A stretch of 64,000 nucleotides of DNA from Chromatiales bacterium (GTDB taxonomy: Bacteria; Pseudomonadota; Gammaproteobacteria; Chromatiales; Chromatiaceae): NCBI GenBank assembly GCA_028280505.1, contig JANQLO010000085.1, positions 124,001 to 188,000 on the forward strand, read 5' to 3'. The translations under genes were made by a program, and so were the position numbers. A model generated the notes under the pieces. That model saw only the letters and a list, made by a program, of their open reading frames with translations. It searched no databases and had not been told where the DNA came from. Below, one piece after another: positions 8,596 to 17,972 of the stretch. The first letter of the stretch is position 1, and every line of letters starts with the position of its first letter.

Positions 8596-11106
8596 TTGGC
8601 CGAACAAATCACGAGCGAAGCCTGCGTACTGCCGAACATGCCGACCTTGCCTTCACAGGCCGACGATATCGGGCACGACATCGGGCGCTACCTGGAATAT
8701 CACCTGGGGCGCTTCCTCGGCTGCAACAACATCTATTTGTTCGAGGCGATGAGCTATACCGTGCGCGATCGCATTATGAGCGACTGGCGCAACACCTGGT
8801 GTTTGTACCGACGCAACGGCATCCGCAAGGCGCATTATCTGTCGTTGGAATATCTGATCGGGCGTTCACTCGGCAATCATCTGCACAATCTCGATATCGA
8901 GGCGCCGGTCGACGAGGCTCTGAAGCGTTTCGCGATTTCACTGGAAGAAGTCGAGGAGGTCGAACCGGATGCCGGCCTCGGGAACGGCGGCCTCGGTCGT
9001 TTGGCAGCGTGCTTCCTCGACAGCTGCGCGACACTGGGTCTACCGGTCACCGGCTATGGCCTGCGTTATGAGTACGGCATGTTCCACCAGCACATCGAGA
9101 ACGGCTACCAGGTGGAGGATCCCGACCACTGGATGCGCGACGGTCACCCCTGGGAGGTCGAGCGACCCGAATATACTCAGCGGGTTCGCTTCGGCGGCCA
9201 TACCGAACACTTCACCGACCCACGCGGCCGTAACCTCGTACGCTGGGCCGGTACCGACGATGTACTGGCCGTACCCTATGACGTACCGGTCACGGGCTAT
9301 CGCAACCGCATCGTCAACACCTTGCGCCTCTGGTCCGCATCGGCCACCGACGAATTCGATCTGCACGACTTCAATGCCGGCGACTATGCCGACGCCGTCG
9401 CGAGCAAGAACAGGGCGGAAAACATCACCATGGTGCTGTATCCCAACGACTCGAACGAGAACGGTAAGGAACTGCGCCTGCGTCAACAATACTTTCTCAG
9501 TTCCGCAAGCCTGCAAGACGCCTTCCGTCAATGGGCCGACCAACCCTTGTCGGCGTTTCCCGAAGGCAACATCTTTCAACTCAACGATACCCATCCGAGC
9601 ATCGCGATCGCGGAGATGATGCGTATCCTGCTCGATGATCCGGATAAACGTCTGCCATGGGACCAAGCCTGGGACATCACCAGTCGCTGCATGGCCTATA
9701 CCAACCACACCCTGCTGCCGGAGGCCCTGGAACGCTGGCCTGTACGCCTGTTCGAACAACTGTTGCCGCGCCCCCTGGAGATCATCTACGAGATCAACGC
9801 CCGCTTTCTGAGCCAGGTACGTCAACGCTGGCCGGGCGATAACGACCGGGTACGCCGAATGTCGCTGATCGAGGAAGGCCCGGAGCCGCAGATTCGCATG
9901 GCCTGGCTGGCCATCGTCGGCAGTTCTTCGGTCAACGGTGTCGCCGCATTGCATTCCGAGTTACTCAAAGCCGGACTGTTCAAGGACTTCTACGAAATGT
10001 GGCCACAGAAGTTCAACAACAAGACCAACGGCGTGACCCCTCGACGTTGGCTATCGATGGCCAACCCCGAACTGGCACAACTGCTGACCGAAAAACTGGG
10101 CGACGGCTGGCAGGCCGATCTCGACCGCCTCACGGCGATGCGTCCCTGGGCGGAAAACGGCGACGTCGAATTCCAGGCGCGTTGGCGCCAGATCCGTTAC
10201 AACAACAAGCAGCGCCTCGCCGAGCTGGTCAAGCACTATACCGGCGTGACCTTCAATCCTTCGGCCTTGTTCGATATCCAGGTCAAACGCATTCACGAAT
10301 ACAAACGCCAGTTGCTGAATGCGCTGCATGTGATCCATCTTTACAACCGCATCCGTAATGGCGATACCGAAGACTGGGTGAATCGCTGCGTGTTGATCGG
10401 TGGCAAGGCGGCACCGGGCTATCAGCGCGCCAAAGAGATCATCAAACTGATCAACAATATCGCATCGGTCGTCAACAACGATCCGGCCGTCGGCGATCGG
10501 CTCAAGGTCGTATTCCTGCCGAATTACGGCGTCTCCAAAATGATGAAGATCTGCCCCGCGGCCGATTTGTCGGAACAGATCTCAACTGCCGGCAAGGAAG
10601 CCTCGGGCACCGGCAATATGAAGTTCATGATGAACGGCGCGATCACCATCGGCACTTATGACGGCGCCAATATCGAAATCATGGAAGCGGTCGGCGAGGA
10701 CAACTTCTTTCTCTTCGGGCTGCGTGCCGAAGAAGTCGAAGCCTTACGCGGCAATTACAATCCGCAAGCGTATATCGACCGGGATCAAGACCTGGCGAAG
10801 ATCCTGTGGTTACTGGAAAACGACCATTTCAGCGGCGTCGAACCCGGGTTGTTCCGCGGCATCCTCGACGCTTTGAAGAGTCCACACGACCCCTGGATGA
10901 CCCTGGCCGATTTCCGCAGCTATGTGGACGCGCAACGACGGGTCGAACAGGCCTGGCGAGACGAACAATGCTGGACACGCATGAGCATTCGAAATTGCGC
11001 TGCCAGCGGCAATTTCTCGACCGATCGCACCATCAGCGAGTACAACAACGACATCTGGCAGCTGACACCCGTGACTGCAGCATTCGATAACGCCGACAGC
11101 ACGTAG
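8596..11106 (+). CDS. glgP: Glycogen/alpha-glucan phosphorylase
   Basis: The start is TTG at 8596, supported by AGGGAGGT at 8581-8588. The 836-residue product has the family length and the pyridoxal-phosphate lysine segment EASGTGNMKFMMNGA, followed by GTYDGANIE. The N-terminal region has the GNGGLGRLAACFLDS motif. It releases glucose 1-phosphate from the non-reducing ends of glycogen. As the last gene of the cluster it completes the cycle: GlgC, GlgA and GlgB store, GlgP and MalQ mobilise. Only nine bases separate its stop from the convergent next gene, and I saw no hairpin terminator there. Confidence 0.97.
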   Translation: MAEQITSEACVLPNMPTLPSQADDIGHDIGRYLEYHLGRFLGCNNIYLFEAMSYTVRDRIMSDWRNTWCLYRRNGIRKAHYLSLEYLIGRSLGNHLHNLDIEAPVDEALKRFAISLEEVEEVEPDAGLGNGGLGRLAACFLDSCATLGLPVTGYGLRYEYGMFHQHIENGYQVEDPDHWMRDGHPWEVERPEYTQRVRFGGHTEHFTDPRGRNLVRWAGTDDVLAVPYDVPVTGYRNRIVNTLRLWSASATDEFDLHDFNAGDYADAVASKNRAENITMVLYPNDSNENGKELRLRQQYFLSSASLQDAFRQWADQPLSAFPEGNIFQLNDTHPSIAIAEMMRILLDDPDKRLPWDQAWDITSRCMAYTNHTLLPEALERWPVRLFEQLLPRPLEIIYEINARFLSQVRQRWPGDNDRVRRMSLIEEGPEPQIRMAWLAIVGSSSVNGVAALHSELLKAGLFKDFYEMWPQKFNNKTNGVTPRRWLSMANPELAQLLTEKLGDGWQADLDRLTAMRPWAENGDVEFQARWRQIRYNNKQRLAELVKHYTGVTFNPSALFDIQVKRIHEYKRQLLNALHVIHLYNRIRNGDTEDWVNRCVLIGGKAAPGYQRAKEIIKLINNIASVVNNDPAVGDRLKVVFLPNYGVSKMMKICPAADLSEQISTAGKEASGTGNMKFMMNGAITIGTYDGANIEIMEAVGEDNFFLFGLRAEEVEALRGNYNPQAYIDRDQDLAKILWLLENDHFSGVEPGLFRGILDALKSPHDPWMTLADFRSYVDAQRRVEQAWRDEQCWTRMSIRNCAASGNFSTDRTISEYNNDIWQLTPVTAAFDNADST

Positions 11107-11115
11107 GACTTCTGT

Positions 11116-12300
11116 TCAAAAATGTCGAGAGGCTGCGGCGACCAGATCGAAGCGATAACTGTCGGTTCTGGAACCACCGAGCAGTGTCTCGCGCCGGACC
11201 GTTAATTCAATCTCGTTGCCCGGCAATTGATCGAGCATCACCAACTTGAGATCGACGTAGTTGTTCACGTCGACACCATTGATGGCGAGGATCAGATCAC
11301 CCTCCTCGACCCCGGCGGCCTTGGCAGGACTGTCCGGCGTGAATCCCTTGACGAACACCCCGCCGTCACGTTCGTCCAGCAAGACCCGCATGATGCCGGC
11401 CGCCGGCAACGACTGCGCATTGGCCAAGATCATATAGTCGGCGGTATTGAACTGTCGCGCACTCGGGTTAAACGTCGCGATGGTCGCGCCACGTATACCG
11501 GTGCGTCGGGTCACTCGGTTCGGGATACCGCCACGTCCGCCGATATGCCCTTTACCTGCGAACACGACGATACGCCTTTCGTCACTGCCGTCGAGATAGG
11601 CCGCGACATTTTGCGCCATGGTTTCGTCCCAGGTGAGTTGTGCCTGAAGAAAATGCTCGAATTTACGGTCGCTTGTCGGATGCATTTCGAACATCGTACG
11701 TAAACTGTCTTCATAGCGCTTGTCGCCGAAATCGTAGTCGTCCGGCAGTTCCCTGCGCAGTTGCTCGGAAATCTCGTCGATCCCCACACGACCGATCTCG
11801 GAGGTGAGCTCCTTCGATGCGTTCAGTGCGATAAGCGGTAGGCGTTTTTCCTTGGCAAACTGCACCAAGGGGCGATATAGGCGATAGTCGAAACGCCAGC
11901 GCTCGTAATATTCGGTGCGACGCAGAAACTCAGCCTCGTCTATCTCATCGGCCATGTAAGCATCGACAACCGGCTGAAAGCGGGCTTGAAACCATTCGAC
12001 CCCGACCGCCAACTCACCGGGCTGTGTAGCCATCTCACGCAGTACGTCGAGCTGTAGCAAGTGATCTTCATAGGCAGTATGCGTCTCACCTACATACACC
12101 AGGCGCTCGTCCGCCAACTTTGTCATCAACTGCGGCAGGGTTGCGGAATTTTTGGTTTCGACAACAATCGGGGTCATTATCGGCAGTGTCGCAGTCTTAC
12201 CTCCAGAACCAAACGCCATGGCAGTACCACACAACATTGAAATCGCCCAGGCGAAACACTTTACCCGGCGACTCGGCCTGCTGTTCCTGTTATTGACCAT
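11116..12300 (-). CDS. Exported ChaN-family (haem-binding type) protein with C-terminal PDZ domain
   Basis: I prefer the ATG at 12300, which has AGAGGT six bases upstream; the GTG at 12306 sits too close to it. The 394-residue product starts with a basic, then hydrophobic signal peptide ending near GTAMAFG. Residues about 45-265 match the ChaN/DUF399 fold (LVYVGETHTAYEDH, VGVEWFQ, ALNASKE). The C-terminal part is a PDZ domain (GVFVKGFTPDSPAKAAGVEE, ILAINGVDVNNY). ChaN relatives bind haem and are linked to iron uptake; the PDZ suggests peptide or protein binding in the periplasm. feoABC lies 3 kb away, but no direct link is shown. Confidence 0.85.
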   Translation of the reverse strand: MVNNRNSRPSRRVKCFAWAISMLCGTAMAFGSGGKTATLPIMTPIVVETKNSATLPQLMTKLADERLVYVGETHTAYEDHLLQLDVLREMATQPGELAVGVEWFQARFQPVVDAYMADEIDEAEFLRRTEYYERWRFDYRLYRPLVQFAKEKRLPLIALNASKELTSEIGRVGIDEISEQLRRELPDDYDFGDKRYEDSLRTMFEMHPTSDRKFEHFLQAQLTWDETMAQNVAAYLDGSDERRIVVFAGKGHIGGRGGIPNRVTRRTGIRGATIATFNPSARQFNTADYMILANAQSLPAAGIMRVLLDERDGGVFVKGFTPDSPAKAAGVEEGDLILAINGVDVNNYVDLKLVMLDQLPGNEIELTVRRETLLGGSRTDSYRFDLVAAASRHF

Positions 12301-14368
12301 TTTCACACCTCTGTACGCCGACCCGCCGGGCCTGAGCCAACACCTGGTAGTCGAACTTCACCCGAACGACAGCAAAATCCACATCGACAACACTATCACC
12401 GTAGCGGAAACCGTTTCCCGCTTCGAGTTCGTGTTGAATGCCGGCCTAAGTCCTTCGAGCCCCGACGGTACCCTGAAGATACTACGCGATGCCAGCGACG
12501 GCTCACGCCGTGCGTATCGAGTAACGCTCGATCGCCCGGGCAATCGACTGCGACTCAGCTACTCCGGTGTCCCCCGCTTTGCCAAGCGGCAAGGTATGGG
12601 AGGCATGCCGGAAGGCGACATCTCAGACGATGGCGTTTATCTGGACGGCAGCTCGGGCTGGTATCCCTTATTCGATCGGCCTATCGACAGACTCAGGCTG
12701 GAAGTCAAAGTTCCTGAAGGGTGGCAAAGCATCAGTATCGGCAAGCGCAGCGATGTTGACGAATGGCAGCATTGGTCGACCGATGTACCACACGACGACA
12801 TCTACCTGATCGCCGGACCCTACACTCCGCATGTTCATTGGCACCACGACATCGAGACCTCGGTTTGGCTACTCGACGACGACCCGGCACTGGCGCAGCG
12901 CTACCTCGACCTGATCGGCGACTACATCGATCATTACAGCGAAATGATCGGTGGTTATCCCTACGCCAAATTCGCGGTCGTCGAAAACCGTTGGCAAACC
13001 GGTTACGGCATGCCTTCGTTTACGTTGCTCGGCTCGCGCGTTTTACGCCTGCCTTTTATCCCCTATACCTCACTGCCACACGAGATACTGCACAACTGGT
13101 GGGGTAACGGCGTCTGGGTCGATTTTCGTGACGGCAACTGGAGCGAGGGACTGACCGCCTACCTTGCAGATCACTGGATGCAGGAACGCCGCAACCGCGG
13201 TGCCCGGTATCGCCTCAAAGCCCTCCAGCGTTACAGCAACTTCGCGGCTGACGGCAACGACATGCCATTGCGAGAGTTTGTCAGCCGGCACAGCGATGCC
13301 AGTCAGTCCATCGGCTACAGCAAGTCGCTCATGCTGTTCCATATGCTGCGCAATCACATGGGCGATGCGGACTTCATCGCCGGTTTGCAACGCCTGTGGC
13401 AAACCCATCGCTTCACCGCCATCGGCTTCAAGCAGGCATTGCAAACGCTGACCGCACAAAATCCCAAACTCCTGGCCTTGTCCGACCAGTGGCTGAACCG
13501 TGAGGGCGCACCACGTTTGGCATTGTCCGATACCACGGTCGAGCGTGACGCCGAAGGCTATCGGCTGACGCTCACGCTGACACAGGAACAACGCCAACCT
13601 TTCAACCTCGGCGTACCCATCGCGGTCACCCTCGATGGCGAACCCTTTGCCAGGCAGTTGAGCACGCCAATCGATCGTAAACGTCATACGGTCGAGTTCC
13701 GCTTCCCCCAACGACCGCTCAGGGTCGACATCGACCCAAACTATGACGTACTGCGCATTCTCGATCCGACAGAGCAGCCGCCGGCACTGAACCGTTTGTT
13801 CGGCGGCGAGACAGTGGTCGTCCTGCCCGAAGCGGCAAAGAGGGCGGAGCGCAAGGCCTGGCAGGCGCTCGTCGAGGCGTGGCAACGTCGGTATCCGGGT
13901 TTACGCATCGTCAGCGACGATACGCCGCTCGCCCCCTTGGCCAACCATCTGATTCTCGGCTGGGACAATCGACGGCTTGACGAGACCGCCGTCAGGGTCG
14001 CCCGTCAGGACCAAACCCTAAGCGATAATCGGGTGCGGATCGGTCAACGGACCTTCGATGCCGGCGACGCCAATGTCGTACTGATCAATACCGCCGCCGA
14101 TGGCCGTACCACCGGTTTCATCGGCGCGACCGGCGCGAACGCCATCGCCCAACTGGCGCGGAAACTGCCGCATTACGGTAGCTATGGGCGCCTGGTATTC
14201 GACAGTGACGGAAACAACCGGCTGAAAGAGGCCCTGTCATCGACGCATTCGCGGCTCACCCGACAGCTCGGTGAAACGAACGTGGAATTGGTATTACCGC
14301 CGGTGGCGGTGTTGGGTGAGAAAACCCATGTCCGTCAATCCGGTGAGGACGTCGGATCATCGCGATAA
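12218..14368 (+). CDS. Exported M1-family zinc aminopeptidase-like protein
   Basis: The active site is intact: HEILHNWWGN gives the HExxH zinc ligands, and NWSEGLTAYLAD supplies the distal Glu about 18 residues later. Just before it, GYGMPSFTLLG stands where M1 enzymes have the exopeptidase loop, but not as classic GAMEN. The ATG at 12218 gives 716 residues with a signal peptide (LGLLFLLLTIFTPLYA). It has no good ribosome site and overlaps the divergent ChaN gene by 83 bases; the ATG at 12152 would extend it further into that gene without signal-peptide logic. The C-terminal 200 residues have no recognised domain. It probably acts in the periplasm. Confidence 0.85.
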   Translation: MAVPHNIEIAQAKHFTRRLGLLFLLLTIFTPLYADPPGLSQHLVVELHPNDSKIHIDNTITVAETVSRFEFVLNAGLSPSSPDGTLKILRDASDGSRRAYRVTLDRPGNRLRLSYSGVPRFAKRQGMGGMPEGDISDDGVYLDGSSGWYPLFDRPIDRLRLEVKVPEGWQSISIGKRSDVDEWQHWSTDVPHDDIYLIAGPYTPHVHWHHDIETSVWLLDDDPALAQRYLDLIGDYIDHYSEMIGGYPYAKFAVVENRWQTGYGMPSFTLLGSRVLRLPFIPYTSLPHEILHNWWGNGVWVDFRDGNWSEGLTAYLADHWMQERRNRGARYRLKALQRYSNFAADGNDMPLREFVSRHSDASQSIGYSKSLMLFHMLRNHMGDADFIAGLQRLWQTHRFTAIGFKQALQTLTAQNPKLLALSDQWLNREGAPRLALSDTTVERDAEGYRLTLTLTQEQRQPFNLGVPIAVTLDGEPFARQLSTPIDRKRHTVEFRFPQRPLRVDIDPNYDVLRILDPTEQPPALNRLFGGETVVVLPEAAKRAERKAWQALVEAWQRRYPGLRIVSDDTPLAPLANHLILGWDNRRLDETAVRVARQDQTLSDNRVRIGQRTFDAGDANVVLINTAADGRTTGFIGATGANAIAQLARKLPHYGSYGRLVFDSDGNNRLKEALSSTHSRLTRQLGETNVELVLPPVAVLGEKTHVRQSGEDVGSSR

Positions 14369-14901
14369 AAAGCCATGCGTCCGATGCAGATGTCGGCTTC
14401 GAAATCCCGACCGATCGCCACCACACCGATCCGTTTAATTCCTCCGATTCGCAGGGAAGCATCGGTTCGATGGGGTTTGAAAACATCAAACGGAAGATCG
14501 ACGCGGCGCCATTGCCGGCCGGCGACGAAACCTGCCCGATACGATTGCCAAGGCAGCCGTAAGTCGACGGTCCGCAAGTGCAGATTGTAGGTTTCTCCGT
14601 TGCCCAGCACGTCGATTCGCACACCGTCGTAATCGACAGCGATGCCCAAAGCATCGAGCGACACGGTTAGTTGAATGAAGCCGCCGTTGTTTTCCGTGCT
14701 CACACCCCCGCTGAGCTGCAGGCAGGACCGTCCCGCACGTTCCGTCAATCGCAGCTCGCCCTGCGACACGCCGCCCATGACGCCATCCGTGACCAGTCGG
14801 GCACGGTCATAAGGGATGATCCGTTCGTTGTCCGCCGCCATCGCCGGGAGCCTGCCGATCGATACAAACCAAAGGTAAAAAACAAAAATCGCAAACCGCA
14901 T
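14335..14901 (-). CDS. Exported CIA30-family protein
   Basis: This 188-residue product from the ATG at 14901 has a signal peptide (MRFAIFVFYLWFVSIGRL, cleavage near AMA). The mature part has the CIA30 pattern VTDGVMGGVSQGELR, then NGGFIQL and later YRAGFVAGRQWRRVDLPF. CIA30 proteins are named after a mitochondrial complex I assembly factor and have a carbohydrate-binding-like jelly-roll; bacterial exported forms have no settled function. A TTG at 14922 is an alternative start. The stop end overlaps the convergent peptidase gene by 34 bases. Confidence 0.82.
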   Translation of the reverse strand: MRFAIFVFYLWFVSIGRLPAMAADNERIIPYDRARLVTDGVMGGVSQGELRLTERAGRSCLQLSGGVSTENNGGFIQLTVSLDALGIAVDYDGVRIDVLGNGETYNLHLRTVDLRLPWQSYRAGFVAGRQWRRVDLPFDVFKPHRTDASLRIGGIKRIGVVAIGRDFEADICIGRMAFYRDDPTSSPD

Positions 14902-15109
14902 CGGTATGCCCAACGATTGCAACGGAAAAGCATGCGGTATCGATGAGACAAAAAAACGTCTTGTTTGTAGACGTATTAAATTCGATGAATTGTACTGATC
15001 AATTCGAATATAACTCCGGAACCCCTGCGGCTAACGTTAGGTCCACGAGATATCGGGGTCTGTCCTTTCGCCCTTTGGTGAATGCCCGATACAGGCAACC
15101 AACATTAAC

Positions 15110-15415
15110 CTACCCTTCCCCAGGTCCGGTTGCCATTTCCCCCCGGGAATTACCCGGGGGGATGTTTTTTTCATCGTAGATCGGATCCTGCTCGGGCCCC
15201 GGCCCAGCGCAATAGTATTCCTCGACGGACGGCTGACATCGGCCGCAGCTTACTCCGCATCCCGAGGTGGGTTCGAAGGGATGGACCAGTCGACGCCGAG
15301 CAAGCGTCTGCAGCATGCCTCGTACCGCATCGGGTGAGGCATCAAGCACCCGTGCCAACTCCTCGACACCGGCGCCACCGCGACGTTGTAAATAATCCAT
15401 GATGTGGGTGAGCAT
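15110..15415 (-). CDS. feoC: FeoC-like winged-helix protein of the ferrous iron transport operon
   Basis: This 101-residue protein starts with a winged-helix region (LTHIMDYLQRRGGAGVEELARVLDAS, then VRGMLQTLARRRLV). After it comes SGCGVSCGRCQP, a cysteine cluster like the Fe-S binding wing of FeoC proteins. FeoC is thought to modulate FeoB stability or activity. It overlaps the feoB stop by one base. The last 20 or so codons are unusual because they contain a perfect GC hairpin with a T tract on the opposite strand, and may be a read-through tail with no conserved function. Confidence 0.85.
   Translation of the reverse strand: MLTHIMDYLQRRGGAGVEELARVLDASPDAVRGMLQTLARRRLVHPFEPTSGCGVSCGRCQPSVEEYYCAGPGPEQDPIYDEKNIPPGNSRGEMATGPGEG
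15139..15171 (+). terminator. Rho-independent terminator for + strand transcripts, inside the feoC 3' end
   Basis: A perfect 9-bp stem (CCCCCCGGG at 15139-15147, CCCGGGGGG at 15153-15161) with an AATTA loop is followed by a run of eight T residues on the + strand. In that orientation it would stop transcription coming from the M1 peptidase side before it ran antisense into feoBA. On the - strand no T run follows, so it should not terminate feoABC itself. Confidence 0.75.
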
Positions 15416-17733
15416 CAGCGTGACGCCCAGCCATAGCTATCGCTCATGCGCCGCCCCTTACGCGCCCACAGTCGCAACAGCGAGACCGTGAACAACAGCA
15501 AGCTCAACAAGCCGATAATCCAGGCCATGGAGGTCTGCGGATGGGCAGTATAAGTCGCAGCCTGATAGAACACGGTCGCGGCGACATAGGCCACCCCCGT
15601 CGTCCAGGTCGCAACGAAAGCCGCCCACGCGGCACCCGTTTCACGCCGAATGACGCCGATCGTGGCCACGCAGGGAAAGTACAACAATACAAACAGCAGA
15701 TAAGCGAAGGCGCCGGCCTGACCGTCGAAACGTTCCTGCATGGCACCGAAAACCGCATGGTCGACATCCTGCGCACCGGGGTCACCCGATGCCGCATCGG
15801 CCAAGCCCAGAGGGTCGAGCAGGCTGTCAGACAGGGCGCGTAGATTTTCCGGCACGGTCGCTGTGGCTTCGGCAAGCGAATCAAGCAAATCGAAAGACGC
15901 CTCCACTTGCGGTTCGGCAACGTCGGCGGCGACACGACTATACAAATTGTCCAGGGTACCGACCACGACCTCTTTGGCCAGGACACCGGAAAATACGCCG
16001 ACAACGGCCGGCCAGTTGTCCTCGTCAATACCCATCGGCGCAAATGCCGGACTCACCAAGCGGGCGGTGTGGCTGAGCAGGGAATCCTCACTGTCTTCAT
16101 TACCGAACGAACCGTCGCTACCGATGGAATTCAAGACATTGAGCGCAATGACCATTAGCACGATCACCCGGCCGGCCTCCTTCACAAACAACCGCACCCG
16201 ATCCCATGCACGCAACAGCACACCGCGTAAGGTTGGCAAATGATAGGGCGGCAACTCCATGACGAAACCGCTGCTCTCTCCCGGCAACAAGGATCGTTTC
16301 ATTGCCAGACCGGTCAGGACGGCGACCGCGATACCGGTCAGATACAGCAGGAATACCACGTTTTGACCGGCATTCGGAAAGAAGGCCGCGGCGAATAGCG
16401 CATACACCGGCAGGCGTGCACCACAGGACATAAAGGGATTCATCAATACCGTGAGTTTTCTTTCACGCTCGTTTTCCAACGTGCGTGTCGCCATGATCGC
16501 CGGCACATTGCAACCGAATCCGACAATCAAGGGCACAAAAGCCTTGCCCGGCAGGCCGATGGCGCGCATCGAACGATCCATCACGAAAGCGGCGCGCGCC
16601 ATATAGCCGGAATCCTCCAGCACCGACAGAAACAGATAGAGCGCGGCGATAATCGGGACGAAGGTCGCGACCACCTGCAGGCCCGCACCCGCACCGTCGG
16701 CGAGCAACACTCGCAGCCAGTCCGGCACGCCCACCGACGTCAGCCAATGCCCCAATCCGTCGACGAACAGCGCGCCCGCGACGCCGTCGAAAAAGTCGAT
16801 GAAAGCCCCACCGAGATTGATGGTAAACAGAAACATCAGGTACATCACCGCGAGGAATAGCGGTATGCCGGTCCAACGCCCCAATACCAAACGATCGATC
16901 CGATCACTGAGATTGACGCGATTTTTCCCGGCGCTCCGGCTTACCGCACGGGCCAGCGCATGCGCGTGGGTGTAGCGGCTATCGGCGATCAATAGGCCAA
17001 TGTCGCTGCCCAGACGTTCCTCGGCCCAGTCACGCACTTCGGCTACGGCTCCGCGGTCATGATGGTCCGATTCGCCGCCTTCCAGGAGCTTCAGCGCCAA
17101 CCAACGTCGATTTTCCTGTCCGGCATCGACGACCAACGGCAACAGGCGTTTCACGGCCTGTTCGATCGTATCGTCCAAAGCCAATGGATAACCGGGTGTC
17201 AAACGACGATCGGCCACATCGAGCATGCGCGCGCCAAGCTCACTGCCGCCTTCGCCGGTGGTCGCAACGATCGGTACCACGGGACACCCCAGGCGACGCG
17301 CCAGTTCGTCGGCATCGATGGCAATACCGCGTTTGCGCGCCACGTCCATCATGTTCAACGCGACAATCAGCGGTACGCCCATTTCCAGCAGCTGTACCGT
17401 GAAATAGAGATTGCGCTCGAGGTTCGTCGCATCGACGACATTGACGATGAGATTCGCCTCACGCGACAACAGATAATCACGGGTTACCCGCTCGTCGATC
17501 GACGCGGCGTCGAAGGAATAAATGCCCGGCAGATCGACAACGGTCACCTCGCGCCCATCCAGACTGGTGCGTCCGTAGCGACGTTCTACCGTAACCCCGG
17601 GCCAATTCCCGGTCTTTTGCCGAATCCCGGTCAGACGATTGAACAGGGCCGATTTACCGCAATTCGGGTTGCCGGCAATCGCGATCGTCAACGGCCGGGA
17701 GGAATCGGCGACCTTTGGGTTTCCCGGGTTCAT
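15415..17733 (-). CDS. feoB: Ferrous iron transporter FeoB
   Basis: This 772-residue inner-membrane protein has an N-terminal G domain with GNPNCGKS (G1), DLPGIYSF (G3) and NMMD (G4). The membrane part carries the Gate-type segments, for example VPLIVGFGCNVPAIMATRT and MNPFMSCGARLPVYALF with conserved cysteines. It imports Fe2+ across the inner membrane. Its start overlaps the end of feoA by four bases, and its stop touches feoC, giving the standard feoABC order on the - strand. The length and organisation are normal. Confidence 0.97.
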   Translation of the reverse strand: MNPGNPKVADSSRPLTIAIAGNPNCGKSALFNRLTGIRQKTGNWPGVTVERRYGRTSLDGREVTVVDLPGIYSFDAASIDERVTRDYLLSREANLIVNVVDATNLERNLYFTVQLLEMGVPLIVALNMMDVARKRGIAIDADELARRLGCPVVPIVATTGEGGSELGARMLDVADRRLTPGYPLALDDTIEQAVKRLLPLVVDAGQENRRWLALKLLEGGESDHHDRGAVAEVRDWAEERLGSDIGLLIADSRYTHAHALARAVSRSAGKNRVNLSDRIDRLVLGRWTGIPLFLAVMYLMFLFTINLGGAFIDFFDGVAGALFVDGLGHWLTSVGVPDWLRVLLADGAGAGLQVVATFVPIIAALYLFLSVLEDSGYMARAAFVMDRSMRAIGLPGKAFVPLIVGFGCNVPAIMATRTLENERERKLTVLMNPFMSCGARLPVYALFAAAFFPNAGQNVVFLLYLTGIAVAVLTGLAMKRSLLPGESSGFVMELPPYHLPTLRGVLLRAWDRVRLFVKEAGRVIVLMVIALNVLNSIGSDGSFGNEDSEDSLLSHTARLVSPAFAPMGIDEDNWPAVVGVFSGVLAKEVVVGTLDNLYSRVAADVAEPQVEASFDLLDSLAEATATVPENLRALSDSLLDPLGLADAASGDPGAQDVDHAVFGAMQERFDGQAGAFAYLLFVLLYFPCVATIGVIRRETGAAWAAFVATWTTGVAYVAATVFYQAATYTAHPQTSMAWIIGLLSLLLFTVSLLRLWARKGRRMSDSYGWASR

Positions 17734-17972
17734 TCAATAACCTCGGCGAACAATTTACGTGAGATGCCCTCACCGATCGCAATGCGGTTGCCGTTGCGCG
17801 CCAACACGACACCACCCGCCCGTCGTTGAATCAATTCCGCCTCGCTACCCACACAAATCCCCAATGCCAGCAGCCGTCGGATCAGACGCACACCGCCATC
17901 GATTTTGACCAAACGCAATCGTTGGCCGACGGTAAGTTCACTGATCGGATGTATCGAAGATACCGGACACAT
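17730..17972 (-). CDS. feoA: FeoA, small SH3-like partner of FeoB
   Basis: From the ATG at 17972 the product is 80 residues, the normal FeoA size. A TTG at 18017 would add 15 residues with no family similarity. The core (ISELTVGQRLRLVKIDG, then RLLALGICVGSEAELIQRR and VLARNGNRIAIGEGISRKL) fits the FeoA SH3-like fold. It is cytoplasmic and required for FeoB function. It is the first gene of the feo operon. The upstream region is AT-rich, as expected of its promoter. Confidence 0.93.
   Translation of the reverse strand: MCPVSSIHPISELTVGQRLRLVKIDGGVRLIRRLLALGICVGSEAELIQRRAGGVVLARNGNRIAIGEGISRKLFAEVIE

Noticed and set aside
9040-9954. 304-codon - strand frame within glgP
   Set aside because: Lies entirely inside a conserved gene and has no recognisable domain or ribosome site.
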